Positions 12,611-24,900 of a stretch of DNA of 64,000 nt are shown here, in pieces. The notes beneath the pieces were generated by a model. It was not told the origin of the DNA. It saw only the letters and a program-made list of their open reading frames with translations, and made no database searches. The position numbers were made by a program, and so were the translations under genes. Positions within the stretch are counted from its first letter, which is position 1. Every line of letters starts with the position of its first letter. Source of the stretch: Theodoxus fluviatilis (Eukaryota; Mollusca; Gastropoda; Cycloneritida; Neritidae). The DNA is taken from assembly GCA_034096865.1 (NCBI GenBank), contig JAWQFJ010000610.1, positions 82,501 through 146,500 on the forward strand. Direction: 5' to 3'.

Positions 12611-13097
12611 TAGTGAAAGTAGCTGTGCCTTTCCACGCATTCGCTGATGACTGCTATCAGAAAAAATGCAATGCAATGACAGTTGCATTGAATACAAGAG
12701 TTAAAAAAAGACCCGAAAAAGTCAATTGGTTACCCTAATCGGTTCGGAGGCATTTCATACTAGCGGTGATGGTAAATATAAAGTACATCAAGTTTTTTTC
12801 ATAATCGCTTCATTCATGTATTTATTTAATGCAGTACATCTGCATTTAATAACTGGTCCCGAAAGGGCTCCAACCAACTCTGACGCGTGGTCGAGCTGGT
12901 GACTCGACCCATTGCTTACACAATGTGGCGGCGTGGTTGTCTTATTGCCTAGACCACACAGAATGCGCGTAGCATGCTTGGTTCCGGACCTGCGTTGCAA
13001 AGACTCGAGGAAAGCAAGGATCTTGCAAGGAAAGGTCGTTGTCAGCATGTGTCAACATCTAATTATCTTACATCTGCAAATTTAACAGATGTAAAGG
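12611..13097. other. No gene recognised
   Basis: Unique-looking AT-rich sequence. A short match (GCAAGGATCTTGC) at about 13014-13028 is echoed in inverted orientation near 13136-13152 at the edge of the next LINE fragment, probably from duplication around the insertion. Confidence 0.35.
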
Positions 13098-13640
13098 CTA
13101 CCATATAGTGACACGTGTTGACACCGGCTTATTCCTCGCAAGATCCTTGCTTTCTTGACGTCTATGCAACTCAATCCTCTGAGCTCCCGGGAGAGCAGAA
13201 AGCGCAGACAAAGCTCCTGCACTCAGATCTGGCTTGGGCTGGCCACCGCTGTTCATGCCAGGTCTTCCCTCTTGTGCGTGTCCTTGCTGCACTGTGCGCC
13301 GCCATGTGCCGAGTGGTCTGCCTCTCTTGCGCTTCGCAGATGGAGCCCATGTTAGTGCGACGTAAGGGTGGCGGTCTCTCTCCATGCGAAGAACGTGGTC
13401 AAGCCACGTCCAACGCCTGCTCTTTACTTCTTGGATGATGTTGATTCCTGTTCGCTCCGAAATCTCTTGGTTGGAGGTTCCTTGTTCCCAGCGAATACGC
13501 AGTAGTTTTCGTAGGCTTCTATCCTCCTTGAAATTCCCCGAGTCTATTTTCGATCTTCTTGTTCATCTCCCAGGTCTCCGGTGCATAACGCAGAACAGAA
13601 CGCACATTGGAGGGGTAGATCTTCAGCTTTGTTGAAATGT
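13098..13640 (-). pseudogene. Non-LTR retrotransposon RT C-terminal fragment (RTE-like)
   Basis: On the minus strand one reads RKLLRIRWEQGTSNQEISERTG, SRRWTWLDHVLRM, then HPYVALTW and KRKRGRPLGTWRRTV. This is the order of the C-terminal region of RTE-like endonuclease/reverse transcriptases. A frameshift separates the upstream part (MNKKIENRLGEF) from the rest, and the final stretch has lost similarity. It is dead and 5'-truncated. The family is recognised by motif only. Confidence 0.75.
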
Positions 13641-15499
13641 GGAGTGATGTTCTTCTCCACAACCTTGTCAACCTCTCTAATGCCTGCGCGTGCGCTGCTT
13701 GCCTAATTCTTGATTATATATCGTTCTATGCTAAGTTGCCGTCAGCTGAAATGCATACACGTATAGGTGCTCACACTTCTTGGGCTTTCTTCATAAAGCG
13801 AGAGCTCGACAAGCCCAACAGATTTCTCCTGCATTCACAAGTCCGCGCAGACGCTCGCAGTAACTGCTCATTTCTGAATATTTGCGGCCGTGCGTGAGAA
13901 ACAACGCTAAACGATGAAAAACAATTTTCGAGAAATCGCCGAGTAAAAGTATCAGCACATTACGTCACTGTAAAATAAAATAGAAAGATTTCCTCTGCAG
14001 ACACGCTATTTGTTCTGCAATATGCATTAATGGATAAATAACATTTTGGTTGAAATATCACATGTTTTTCTTTTTCGTATTTTAGCTTTGATTTACTCAT
14101 GCACGGTCACAATTTTTTTATTCCTTGCGAAACGAAAGCTCCTCAGCTGAGTTGCTTTTGACTGACTTTGCTAGCCTGTTCTAGTCCTGGAAAGCTCACC
14201 GCAGCCTGTTCCCTCGTGTGAACACAAAGGAAAGCGACCGAGTGTTTACTGACATATTGTACCGAGCCTGCGCCATGAATACACCCAAAAAGAAAAACTC
14301 TCAGACGGCGTACGATCCAATGCAATACAGTAAAAAACAATTTTCTGATTAGTTGATTGGGCGCAGCACCCACCTGCAGACGGGGCTGTTGCGTTGTCTT
14401 AAGTGGCACTGATTGGTGGCAACTTCTGACCAAAACATTTTTAAAGCACAGTTTATTTCAGTTTTCTTGAGCAGTTATCATGATAACGCTTTTAAAGGTA
14501 AAAGTAAATATGCTGATTTCATACAGAGAATCGACACCAATATATGGATCTCAAACCATCTTGCAGTTTATCCCCTGATTACTGGGCCACTTGATCAAAG
14601 CTTCCCTGGCACCCGACGACAAACACACTGACGCACAGATCAGACGACACGGTCAGATACCAGCACCATCTCCACTCCGTGGGGAGTATCCCCACCCGAT
14701 GCTGGCTCACTGCCCCAAACAAGGGTTAATAGCGCCACAGTGTGTCATCACTGCCCTCACGGACGGATAGCTACAAATTGTCAGAATGCACCAATATGAT
14801 GCATGCAGCCCCAGATTCGACCGTTTTTCTGCTGCGACAAACCTGCCCCGATGAATGGAGACGCACTCCAACAAGGTCTCCATTCATTCTGACCGTCCCA
14901 TCGGGACTGACATAACACAGGAGACGTTTGTCACTGGCAAGCCGTTTTTGAGCATCCTGTCTGACGAGGAGATTGCTTCGCAAGCGCCGCTCTGTCATGG
15001 CCTGCAGCCACACCCCCTTGCTGGAGAAGGCTAAAACAGTTCAGAGAGGATGCTGCTTCTCGAGGATCTGGTCACACGGATGCAACTCTGTAGCTATTTT
15101 GTGCGATCGCGAGTGGTAAAATGGATGTCGTTGCAAAACGTTTTCCCAATGCGTGTGTGTGTATGCGTGCGTGTGCGCGCTCGTACACGTGAGTGTGTGA
15201 TTTTTGTCTGCTCCTTCATCAACCAGCGTGATACTCCTTGGTGGTGGAGTCAATATCTCATTTTATCAATGAACCAACGTCGAAACATTTCCAACGTGGA
15301 TATATCTTTGAAATACCCGTAGCTCGTATATGAAATCTAGAGACAGAAAATTATGTAAGCAAGACAGATATCCCGGAGTATATCCTCAAAGACCATCCAC
15401 AGATTGCGATTAGGGAAGAATGGATGTCTAGTGCCTGTGTGTGGATGGCGAACTCAGTTCTTAAAGATGGTATCACCATATGGTTACATACTGGATGCA
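13641..15499. other. No gene recognised
   Basis: No coding exon or strong repeat was recognised. A short GT/CG-rich alternating stretch lies at about 15155-15200. Confidence 0.35.
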
Positions 15500-15860
15500 A
15501 CATAAACTATAACAAAAACGACCATGGTAACAACAACTTCGACGACTATGATGACGACAACAACGGCGACGATAGTAATAGAACAAACGATTGCACTGAC
15601 AAAGCAACAACAAGAAAAATCATGACAACTGAGGCGGCGATGGCGACAACGACAATGATGATATGATGAGAACGACGATAATGATGATGACGATGGCGAT
15701 GATGAAAATGGTGACGACGACGACGATGATGATCACAACGACGATGACGTCAATGAGGATGATGATGGTCACGACGACGACGATGGTGATCATCTTGACG
15801 AAGACTTCTCCTACGACTTCTACGATGAAAGTAAAAAGGCGACGGCAACAACGATGACAA
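15500..15860. repeat. Imperfect GAC/GAT triplet repeat
   Basis: About 350 bp of diverged GAY/AAC triplets. Asp/Asn/Thr/Met-rich open frames here reflect the repeat, not a gene. Confidence 0.85.
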
Positions 15861-16984
15861 TTCAGGCAGCCATTACAGAGCACAAGGCAGAGCATCGCCG
15901 TCGCTGTGCGGATGCCTGTGTGTGGTTATCTCTATAGCGGGGCCAGAGTGATCGACCGACGGTCTGTGCGTGCCTGTCTCACGGCCGCCAGATGTTGCCT
16001 GGAGAGCTGTTTACCAAGACCTGGGACTACGTGCGGTGGCGATCGCGGATTTCCATGTCAAGACGCTGATGTTTTCCACCCCAGGGCGTCTCACCATCCT
16101 CAAGCAAACCTGACGTCAGATCTGGGACGTGTGGTCAAATTACAAGTGGACAAGAATGTAGTCCGTAGTTAGATCTTCTGGCTGTGCGTTTCGTGTGCGA
16201 CTCTGCTTGTGGTGTGAGCATACGGCGCATCGACGTACGCGTTCATAGCAACCGTTTCGACAGTCTATGCATTAGTTGTCTCGCGTCGTGTCGTAGTTTC
16301 CACAGAAATGATCGCGACAAAGTAGGTCATTCGTACTTGTCGCAATCTCAGTTTCCTCCGTGAATGACAGCAGGCTTCCAATTTGTTTTATGACAGGCAG
16401 TTTGGCAACTATCAATGTCTATTGACTTTTGTAACAGTTCTGTCTTTCATTTTTATTTCCTTTTTTCCCCTAACCATCCTAAGCCCTTCACACCTTTCCT
16501 ATGACAATCCGACAATCGCCCCAAAGGAGCAGGACAAATGCCTGCGGTTATAGAGAACGGGGTGACAGCAACAGATCCTCCAGCACAGAATGAGTCAGTT
16601 GTTCACAAGCCTCATTTCGAGATATCGGCCAATAGAATGAGAAGGGTTAGGTGTGTCAGCATTGAGAATTTGGTCGATTTCGGAAACTACGTCCATTTGT
16701 GTATAGCAGAACAGTGTGATTTTCTGCGCTTTTCCCTCAGCAGCCGGCCAGCTGGTCAGCCGACCGACATACCACTTTGAAAATAGCCACCATGACGTCA
16801 GCACTACGTTGCCGTAAAACACATTGTCTAACTTTAACTCTCATTTTCTCAAAACGTCATACTAGTGGATACACGTTTACAGTCACTCATAACTGTGACA
16901 CTCTTTCTCCTTTTTCCAGCTTTTTATATCCTTGTTATGAAAAATGTCTTCACTTTACGACCATACGTGCATAACTCCAAAGTC
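15861..16984. other. No gene recognised
   Basis: Mixed sequence with only short open frames; no domain, splice structure or clear tandem repeat was seen. Confidence 0.35.
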
Positions 16985-17700
16985 CACCACACACACCAAC
17001 CTATACACCCACCTATCCACACGCCTTTCTATACTTCACATCACACACCAACCTCTACTCCCACCTGTCCACACACCCTTTTACTTCACCACCTACATCA
17101 ACCACCTCACCCATCTTTTCACACACCCTTCTACTCCACCACTCACACAAACCTCTGCATTCTCCTTTCCACGCACCCTTCTACTCCCCTACATACACCA
17201 ACCTCTACTCCCACCTATCCACACACCCTTCTACTTCACCACCCACATCAACCTCTGCACCCACTTTTCCACATACTCTTCTACTCCACCACTAGCACTA
17301 ACCTCTCCACCCACTTATCCACACACCCTTTTACTCCAACACACACACCAGCCTCTACTTCCACTTACCCACACACTCTTCTACTTCATCACTCAGGCTA
17401 ACCTCTCTACCCACCTATCCACACACCCTTCTACTCCACCACTCACACTAACCTCTCCACCCACCCTTCTACTCCACCACACACACCAACCTCTACTCCC
17501 ACTTACTCACACACTCTTCTATTCCACCACACACACTAACTTCTCGACTCACCCCTCATACTAACCTCTCCACCCACCTACATACTCTTCTACTCCACCA
17601 CTCCCAATGACCTCTACACCCACCTATCAACACATCCTTCTGCTCCACCACACACACCAACCTCTCCACCCACCTATCCACACACCCTCTATTCCCCATC
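16985..17700. repeat. 50-bp minisatellite (ACCTCTACTCCCACCTATCC-type)
   Basis: The phrase ACCTCTnC.CCCAC recurs at 17201, 17251, 17301, 17351, 17401 and 17451, an exact 50-bp period, with more diverged copies on both sides and one shortened unit near 17489. Since 50 is not a multiple of 3, the long Thr/Pro/His/Leu frames through it are not a conserved coding repeat. C/T-rich sequence continues to about 18235. Confidence 0.9.
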
Positions 17701-18988
17701 CTGCACCGTCCCATCTTCCTCCAATCAGATGCTGCAACAGCCCCCAATCCACCACCACTACTCACCATCAGCACATCCCCCACTTTACATCCGACTCGAA
17801 TCACTCACCCACACCCTTGCACTGCATTCCCAACATTAAAATCCCACCCCATCCCTTCATCTCCACCTTTTCCACATTTCCATTAAACATTTTCCATTCC
17901 ATTCCCCTGACCCCTTATTTTAAACCTCATCCCACCCCACTCCTCCTTATCCCACTCCTCTGCCTTCCAACCTCCTTCGCCCCCACCCAATGCCGTTCCC
18001 AACCCTTCCCATCCTACCTGCTTTTCCTGTCGATCCCGCACACACACCCTTCTCCCTTTTTCCGGCCCTTGAAATACCCTCCATTCCCATCCGCTTCATC
18101 CACAGCCCCACCCCTCAACTTCTTCTGTTCCACTTTCTATCCTCTCTTCCTCACTTCCTTTCCCCGCCTTCCTAACTTTTTCCTCACCCCTCCCCTACCC
18201 TCCCCACTCCCTGTCTATCTCCAAGCTTCACAAAGTGCATGAGATGCTTTCCTATGTACAACATACCATCCCGAGTAGAGAGAGTTAACGTATTCTAGAT
18301 GAAGCCATTTTCTTTCGACTTTTCCTAATGTTATTTCTAGCGTGAACCGAAAACATTTCCGAAATTAAAACAAAAATAACAGCAGCAAAAACGATTCCAT
18401 AAATGCGCCCTTTCTTCCCTCGCAGTAAAAACTTCAACTCCTTCGATCGAATTGTCTGTTCTGGACAAGTTCTTTCTCGAAAAGTGTGTTGAGAGAAACT
18501 CGGTATTCACCACGTGACACCGTCAACAATGACCATCCTGCACTGGATTGCTCGATGGCCTTTCAGTGACGCACAACAACATGTCAACTTCAGGACTGAT
18601 CGGCGAAAACAGGAAGAGACACCCACGCCCCAATGGTTCTTTTATTCAGACTTTGTTTCTCCCCCGTGGGTTGGGGGCAAGGACACTCGCCGCGTCCCCC
18701 TTCGCGATTTGTATGTGGCGAACAAGGAGGGAACTAGAGGCTTGCCTTACTCTCACTCTGACCACCTCCAGAGATTGCTCGTGGTGGCCAATGGCTTTAC
18801 AGAGCATTCACAGGCTGATAGGCCGTAAAACTCATTCATGGCATTAGCGTGTGTTTCATAAGGTTAGCATTCTTGGCACACGCTGCCAGTTGCCCACTAG
18901 CAAAAAGCTGCCATCATGTACAACGTCATTGGCCCCGCTCTCCTGTCTCCACCTGTGTGAATGTGTGTACGTGTTCGTTCGTTCGTCC
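17701..18988. other. Pyrimidine-rich then unique sequence, no gene
   Basis: 17700-18235 is rich in CCCATCC/CTTCC-type pyrimidine sequence. 18240-18988 is ordinary sequence with overlapping short frames only. Confidence 0.35.

Positions 18989-19056
<68 letters not shown>
18989..19056. repeat. (CT)n microsatellite
   Basis: About 34 uninterrupted CT units. Confidence 0.97.
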
Positions 19057-19061
<5 letters not shown>

Positions 19062-19332
19062 TGTGTGTTTGTCCATCCGTTTCTCCCTCTCCCCCTGCGA
19101 GCATGTGTAAGTGTCTTTATTGGAAATGAGACAGTTGTCATTTCATCGGCAGCATGCATCTTTCGGGATTTAAGATGTCAATTTTTTATGTGACCGATTC
19201 TCCCAAAATAAGTCACCTGGATACTCTATTCAAATCGAGATACGGCCGAAAATTCATCCAAGGGGGGTCATTCAACGATTTTGAGATTTAAATAGATTCA
19301 GAAAGCTGAACCATTTCTACCTTTACTCCAAA

Positions 19333-19337
<5 letters not shown>

Positions 19338-19414
<77 letters not shown>

Positions 19415-19430
19415 ACACCGCACACACACT
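19338..19430. repeat. (CA)n microsatellite
   Basis: About 68 bp of perfect CA repeat followed by an imperfect end. Confidence 0.97.
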
Positions 19431-20055
19431 CACGCGCATGTAGGCCTATATAGTATATATGTATTGTCTTTGCTGGTACTACAAAACGGCTATTATTTCC
19501 ATGTCTGGTTTAGTACCTAAGCACAGTACAGTACACACCAGATCATATCATATACACAGACCCATGGGGGCGAGCACGTTAACTCCACTCCACAACATAT
19601 TAACTTCAACCGCAACTAGAGGTTGAGGATGGAGGGAGAACCATTCCGCCAACCACTCTCCATCAATGCCCACAGATGGAGAAAATGGCAGCACAAATGG
19701 ATTCCATCTTTTTCTTACGGAGCGCCTGGGGGCAGAATATGCTCATCTGTGCGAATCAATTTCCAGCCTCTTCACGGAAGCTGACAGCCTGGTTGAGTGG
19801 GTTGAGAGTGTGCTTCGGTCGACAGATGTTGCCAACATGAACTGATCCGCAAGTAAACATGAAAAGAAAAGAAAAACATCCACAGCAGCGTTAGTGGAGA
19901 AATATGCACTGTACAGCATATTACGAAAAGATAGCAATAACTAGTGGACTATTGTAATTGGACCTGTCAGTGGATGTGAGACAGTGGATCAATTTCCATT
20001 GAGAAAGATCTCAAGCGAATTGACGTCACGATCGCATAGAATCGCAGTGCGTTTG

Positions 20056-20117
20056 TGCGTGCATGTGTGTGTGTGATATGTATGCGTGTGTGTGATGTGT
20101 GTGTGTGTGTGTGATGT

Positions 20118-20207
<90 letters not shown>
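20056..20207. repeat. Compound (TG)n-(GA)n microsatellite
   Basis: Imperfect TG repeat with GATG interruptions runs directly into about 33 uninterrupted GA units. Confidence 0.95.
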
Positions 20208-20208
<1 letters not shown>

Positions 20209-20331
20209 GTTTAGTTACGTTCTGAGTTTTGCAGGAGGCATTGAATTAACACGATAAAAACAAAACTGTAATTCATTAGACCCATCTTTATTTCTACAAA
20301 CGCATCACATATGCTGACTTCCAAGCCACTG

Positions 20332-20612
20332 TCTCTCCACTGGTCAGATTTTGTACTATATCCCAAATCATCCTATGTCCCCCCACTGGTCAGATTTTGT
20401 ACTGTATCCCAAATCACCCTATGTCCCCCCACTGGTCAGATTTTGTACTGTATCCCAAATCACCCTATGTCCCCCCACTGGTCAGATTTTGTACTGTATC
20501 CCAAATCACCCTATGTCCCCCCACTGGTCAGATTTTGTACTGTATCCCAAATCCCCCTATGTCCCCCCACTGGTCAGATTTTGTACTGTATCCCAAATCC
20601 CCCTATTTCCCC
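20332..20612. repeat. 46-bp minisatellite, about 6 copies
   Basis: The unit contains CCACTGGTCAGATTTTGTAC followed by TGTATCCCAAATCACCC, and repeats every 46 bases with very few changes. It runs almost directly into a SINE-like copy at 20619. All three forward frames are open through it because the unit has no stop in any frame. Confidence 0.93.
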
Positions 20613-20618
20613 CAACGC

Positions 20619-20749
20619 GATTCGTAAAAGGCGAATAACTAGGGAAATCGAGGCTTGACTGACACTTATTTAAACCAGCTCTGGTGAGTTTCGTGGTCAA
20701 TGGCCTTCAATAACCTTTAGATCGTTTAACCTCGTTCAATCATTCATTC
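20619..20749 (+). repeat. SINE-like repeat, copy 2, with CATT tail
   Basis: Starts GATTCGTAAAAGGCGAATAA, contains CGTGGTCAATGGCC and ends at CATTCATT. It is the same family as 1077-1243 and, inverted, 52935-53105. Confidence 0.65.
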
Positions 20750-21947
20750 CAGTATCCAAAATCAAGTTATTAGTAGGACTAAGTAGCAGAACTACACCAA
20801 TGTGAAAACCGTTTGTCTTCCGTTTCATTTGCGTCTAGGTCTCATAACAATGACCTCACATACAATCACAACTGGAAGCCCAGTGGGGTTTAATAATCGC
20901 TTGTAAGAGTCAACAGTATCTGGGTTGAGAAACCAAAAGCTTAGTTTCTAGTTTCATGAGGGTATGCTTGTCGAAAACAGTCTCATATCAGGAAGGATGT
21001 AGAAATGCACTTTAACGTCGTGTTATATCTGAATACATGTTTATCACAGTTCTATCCATATTCACTACAGTCATCAGCGCCTTCATTCACCACCGAACAA
21101 ACCGTCAACATCTGCTCAGGGCTGGGTTCCATGTGCATCGACGTCAAGGTCACTCAAGGGTGCACGACGGTGTTGATTCTATTCGTTCTGGCACGCAGCC
21201 AGGTTCCACGGGATCTTGGGCAGCTCATGCACGCTCAGTCTTCCCTCTGTCAACTTCCTAAGGGTAGCAGCTGCTGCTTATAAATCGATGGACCAAGAAT
21301 TTGCTGGAATCAGCATCGCTAAATGTGTGGATCGCACGACCCACGTCCCTTGCCACGGCGGGGATTCTCTCCCCCTTCGGGGAGGGCTTATTATTCCGCA
21401 TCCTGTAGGGAGGTGACATTTCTCGCTCTTTCTCAAGGCGTTAGGTGGGTGGCCTTGTCCTTTTCAACGTCCTCAGAGCGAAAAAAAATCGGTGTCGGAA
21501 AATCGTTCTAAACCTTGCGTTGAAGCCTTACGGTGCCCCGCGCGAACAAGTCGATGCAGTAGGCGAAGATTTATGTCACCTTTCGCACGGGAAGGTATTG
21601 ATTTTTAGGTGTGACGATTGTCGGGATAATTTAGATTTAGTGAAATCGAAAAGCTCGCTTACAACGCTGAAGACTGGTTACCGTGACGATCATGGTACAA
21701 GAGTGTGTGTGATATCAGACTTTTATTGCTCTTGCCTCTCTTTCATCAAGCTGGAAGTTTTTTACCCTTTTCTTTTTACTGTTTCAGTGTACCGTTTAGT
21801 CACTTCTCGCTACGATTCAGGGTTCGTGTTTCGCTTCAAATTAAGATTTCATGTCAGAGATGTAGGGGACGCATGTAAACGGCCTCGAGTATGGAACTAA
21901 ATATGCCGCATTTCGCATTCGAATCGCCTTGTGCAGGGGAAGCAGGG
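20750..21947. other. No gene recognised
   Basis: A plus frame at 21445-21900 (151 codons) contains FRCDDCRDNL and a possible upstream acceptor, but no family was recognised and coding status is doubtful. No other structure was seen. Confidence 0.3.
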
Positions 21948-24900
21948 CACGGGCCAGGGGAGGGACGGGGTAAGGGGGGGAGGGGGAGAGGATGGGAGAG
22001 AGGGTGAGGAGGAGGAGGAGGAGGAGGGAAGGAGGAGGAGGGGAGGGAGGAGGAGAGGGAGGAGGAGGAGGAGGAAGGAGGAGGAGGAGGAGGAGAGGAG
22101 GAGGAGGAGGAGGTAGGAGGGAGGGGAGGAGGAGGAGGAGGGAGGAGAGAGGGAGGGAGGGAGGGGGAGGCAGGGGGAGGAGGAGGGGGGAGGAGGAGGG
22201 AGGAGGAGGGGGGAGGGGGGAGGGGAGGAGGGGGAGGGGGAGGAGGAGGAGAGGGGGAGGAGGAGGAGGAGGAGGAGGAGGAGGAGGAGGAGGAGGAGGA
22301 GGAGAGAGGAGGAGGAGGAGAGGGAGGAGGAGGAGGAGGAGGAGGAGGGAGGAGGGAGGGGAGGAGGGAGGAGGGAGAGGGAGGAGAGAGTAGGAGGTGG
22401 AGGAGGGACGAGGAGGAGGGAGGAGGAAGGAGGAGGGGAGGAGGAGGAGAGGGGGGGGGGAGGGGAGGAGGAGAGGAGGAGAGGGAGGAAGGGGGAGGAG
22501 GAGGAGGAGGAGGAGGAGGAGGAGGAAGGAGGAGGGAGGAGGAGGAGGAGGAGGAGGGAGGAGGAGGGAGGAGGAGTGGGGGGAGGAGGGAGGAGGAGGA
22601 GGGAGGAGGAGAGAGGAGGAGGGAGGAGGAGAAGGAGGAGGAGGAGAGGAGAGAGGAGGAGGGAGAGGAGGGAGGAGAGGAGAGAGAAGGAGGGGGAGGG
22701 GAGGAGAGGAGGAGGAGAGAGGGGAGGAGGGAGGGGAGGAGGAGGAGGAGGAGGAGGAGGGGAGGAGGAGGAGGAGGAGGAGGAGAGGAGGAGGAGGAGG
22801 AGAGGAGAGGAGGAGGAGGAGGAGGGGAGGAGGAGGGGAGGAGGGAGGAGGAGAGAGGAGGACGGGAGGAGGGGAGGAGGAGGAGGAGGAGGAGGAGGAG
22901 GAGGAGGAGGAGGAGGGAGGGGAGGGGAGAGGGGAGGAGGAGGAGGAGGAGGAGGAAGAGGAGGAGGAGGAGGAGGAGGGGAGGAGGAAGAGGAGGAGGA
23001 GAGGAGGAGGAGGAGGAGGAGGAGGAGGAGGAGGAGGGGGAGGAGGAGGAGGAGGAGGAGGAGGAGGAGGAGGAGGGGAGGAGAGGAGGAGGGAGGAGGA
23101 GGAGGAGGAGGGGAGGGAGGAGGAGGGGAGGAGGGGAGGGGAGAGAGGAGGAGGAGGAGGGAGGAGGGGAGGAGGGAGGAGGAGGGGAGAGGAGGGAGGA
23201 AGGCAGGAGAAGGGAGGAGGAGGGAGGAAGGAGAAGGGAGGAGGAGGGAGTGGAGGAGGAGGAGGGGAGGAGGAGGAGGGGAGGAGGAGAAGAGGAGGAG
23301 AGGAGGAGGAGGAGGAGGAGAGGAGGGAGGAGGAGGGAGGAGGAGGGAGGAGGAGGAGGGAGGAAGAGGGAATAGGAGGAGGGAGGAGGAGGAGGGAGGA
23401 AGAGGGGGAGGAGGGAGGAGGAGAAGGGAGGAGGGGAGGGAGGAGGAGGAGAGGGAGGAGGAGGGAAGGAGGAGGAGGAGGAGGGAGGAGGGGAGGAGGA
23501 GGAGGGAGGAGAGGAGGAGGGAGGAGGAGGAGGGGAGGAGGGGGGAGAGGAGGAAGGGGGAGGAGGAGGGGAGAGGAGGAGGGAGGAGGAGGGGAGGAGG
23601 AGGAGGAGGAGGAGAGGGGAGGAGGGAGGAGGGAGAGGAGGAGGGAGGAGGAGGGAGGAGGAGGAGGGAGGAGGAGGAGGAGGAGGGAAGGAGGAGGGGA
23701 GGGGGAGGGGAGAGAGGGGAGGGGGAGGAGGGGAGGAGGAGGGGAGGAGGAGGGAGGGAGGGTGAGGGGGGAGGGAGGAGAGGAGAAGGAGGAGGGAGGA
23801 GGAGGGAGGAGGAGGAGGGAGGGAGGAGGAGGGAGGAGGAGGGAGGAGGAGGAGGAGGGAAGGAGGAGGGAGGAGGAGGAGGAGGGAGGAGGAGGGAGGA
23901 GGGGAGGAGGAGGGGAGGAGGAGGGAGAGAGGAGGAGGAGGGAGGAGGGGAGAGGGGAGGAGGGGAGGAGGAGGGGGGAGAGGAGGAGGGGAGAGGAGGG
24001 GGAGGAGGAGATGAGAGGAGGAGGGGAGGAGGGGAGGAGGATGAGAGGGGGGGAGGAGGGGGGAGGAGGAGGAGGAGGGAGAAGGAGAAGGGGGAGGAGG
24101 AGGAGGGGAGGGGAGGGGAGGAGGGAGGAGGGGAGGAGGAGGAGAGGAGGAGGAGGAGGAGGGAGGAAGAGAAGGAGGAGGGGGAGGAAGGAGGGGAGGA
24201 CGAGGGAGAGGACAGAGGAAGGAGGGAGGGGAGGAGGGAGGAGGGAGGGGAGGAGGAGGAGGAAGAGGAGGAGGAGGGGAGGAGGGGGGAGGAGGAGGGG
24301 AGAGGAGGCGGGAGGATGGGAGGAGGAGGGGCGGAGGAGGAGGAGGGGGGGAGGAGGAGGGGAGAGAAGGAGGGAGGAGGAGAGGAGGGAGGAGGAGGGA
24401 GGAGGAGGAGGAGGGAGGAGGAGGGAGGAGAGGGAGGAGGGAAGAGAGGAGGAGGAGGAGGAGGGAGGAGGGAGGAGGAGGGGAGGAGGAGGAGGAGGGA
24501 GGAGGAGGGGGAGGAAGAGGGAGAGGAGGGGGAGGGAGGAGGAGGGGGGAGGAGGAGGAGGGGAGGGAGGAGGAGGGAGAGGGAGGAGGAGGAGGAGGGA
24601 GAGGGAGGGGAGAAGGGGAGGAGGGGGGAGGGGAGGAGGGGGGAGGGAGGAGGAGGGGAGGGAGGAGGAGGGGAGGAGGGTGGGGCGGGGAGGGAGGAGG
24701 AGGGGGGGGAGGGCGAGGGGAGGGAGGAGGAGGGGAGGAGGGGGAGGGGAGGAGGAGGAGGGAGGAGAGGGGGAGGGAGGAGGGGGGGGAGGAGGGGAGG
24801 AGGGGGAGGAGAGGAGGAGGGGAGGGGGGAGGGAGGAGGAGGGGGAGGAAGAGGGAGAGGAGGGGGAGGGAGGAGGAGGGGGGAGGAGGGGAGGAGGAAG

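Noticed and set aside
16865..18242. Thr/Pro/His-rich frames as a mucin-like repeat protein
   Set aside because: The 50-bp period is not a multiple of 3, so the peptide repeat changes frame every unit; this is a minisatellite.
21445..21900. 151-codon plus frame with a CDDC motif as a zinc-finger exon
   Set aside because: One CxxC pair only, no recognisable family, no firm splice sites, and its end runs into the purine block; left unannotated.
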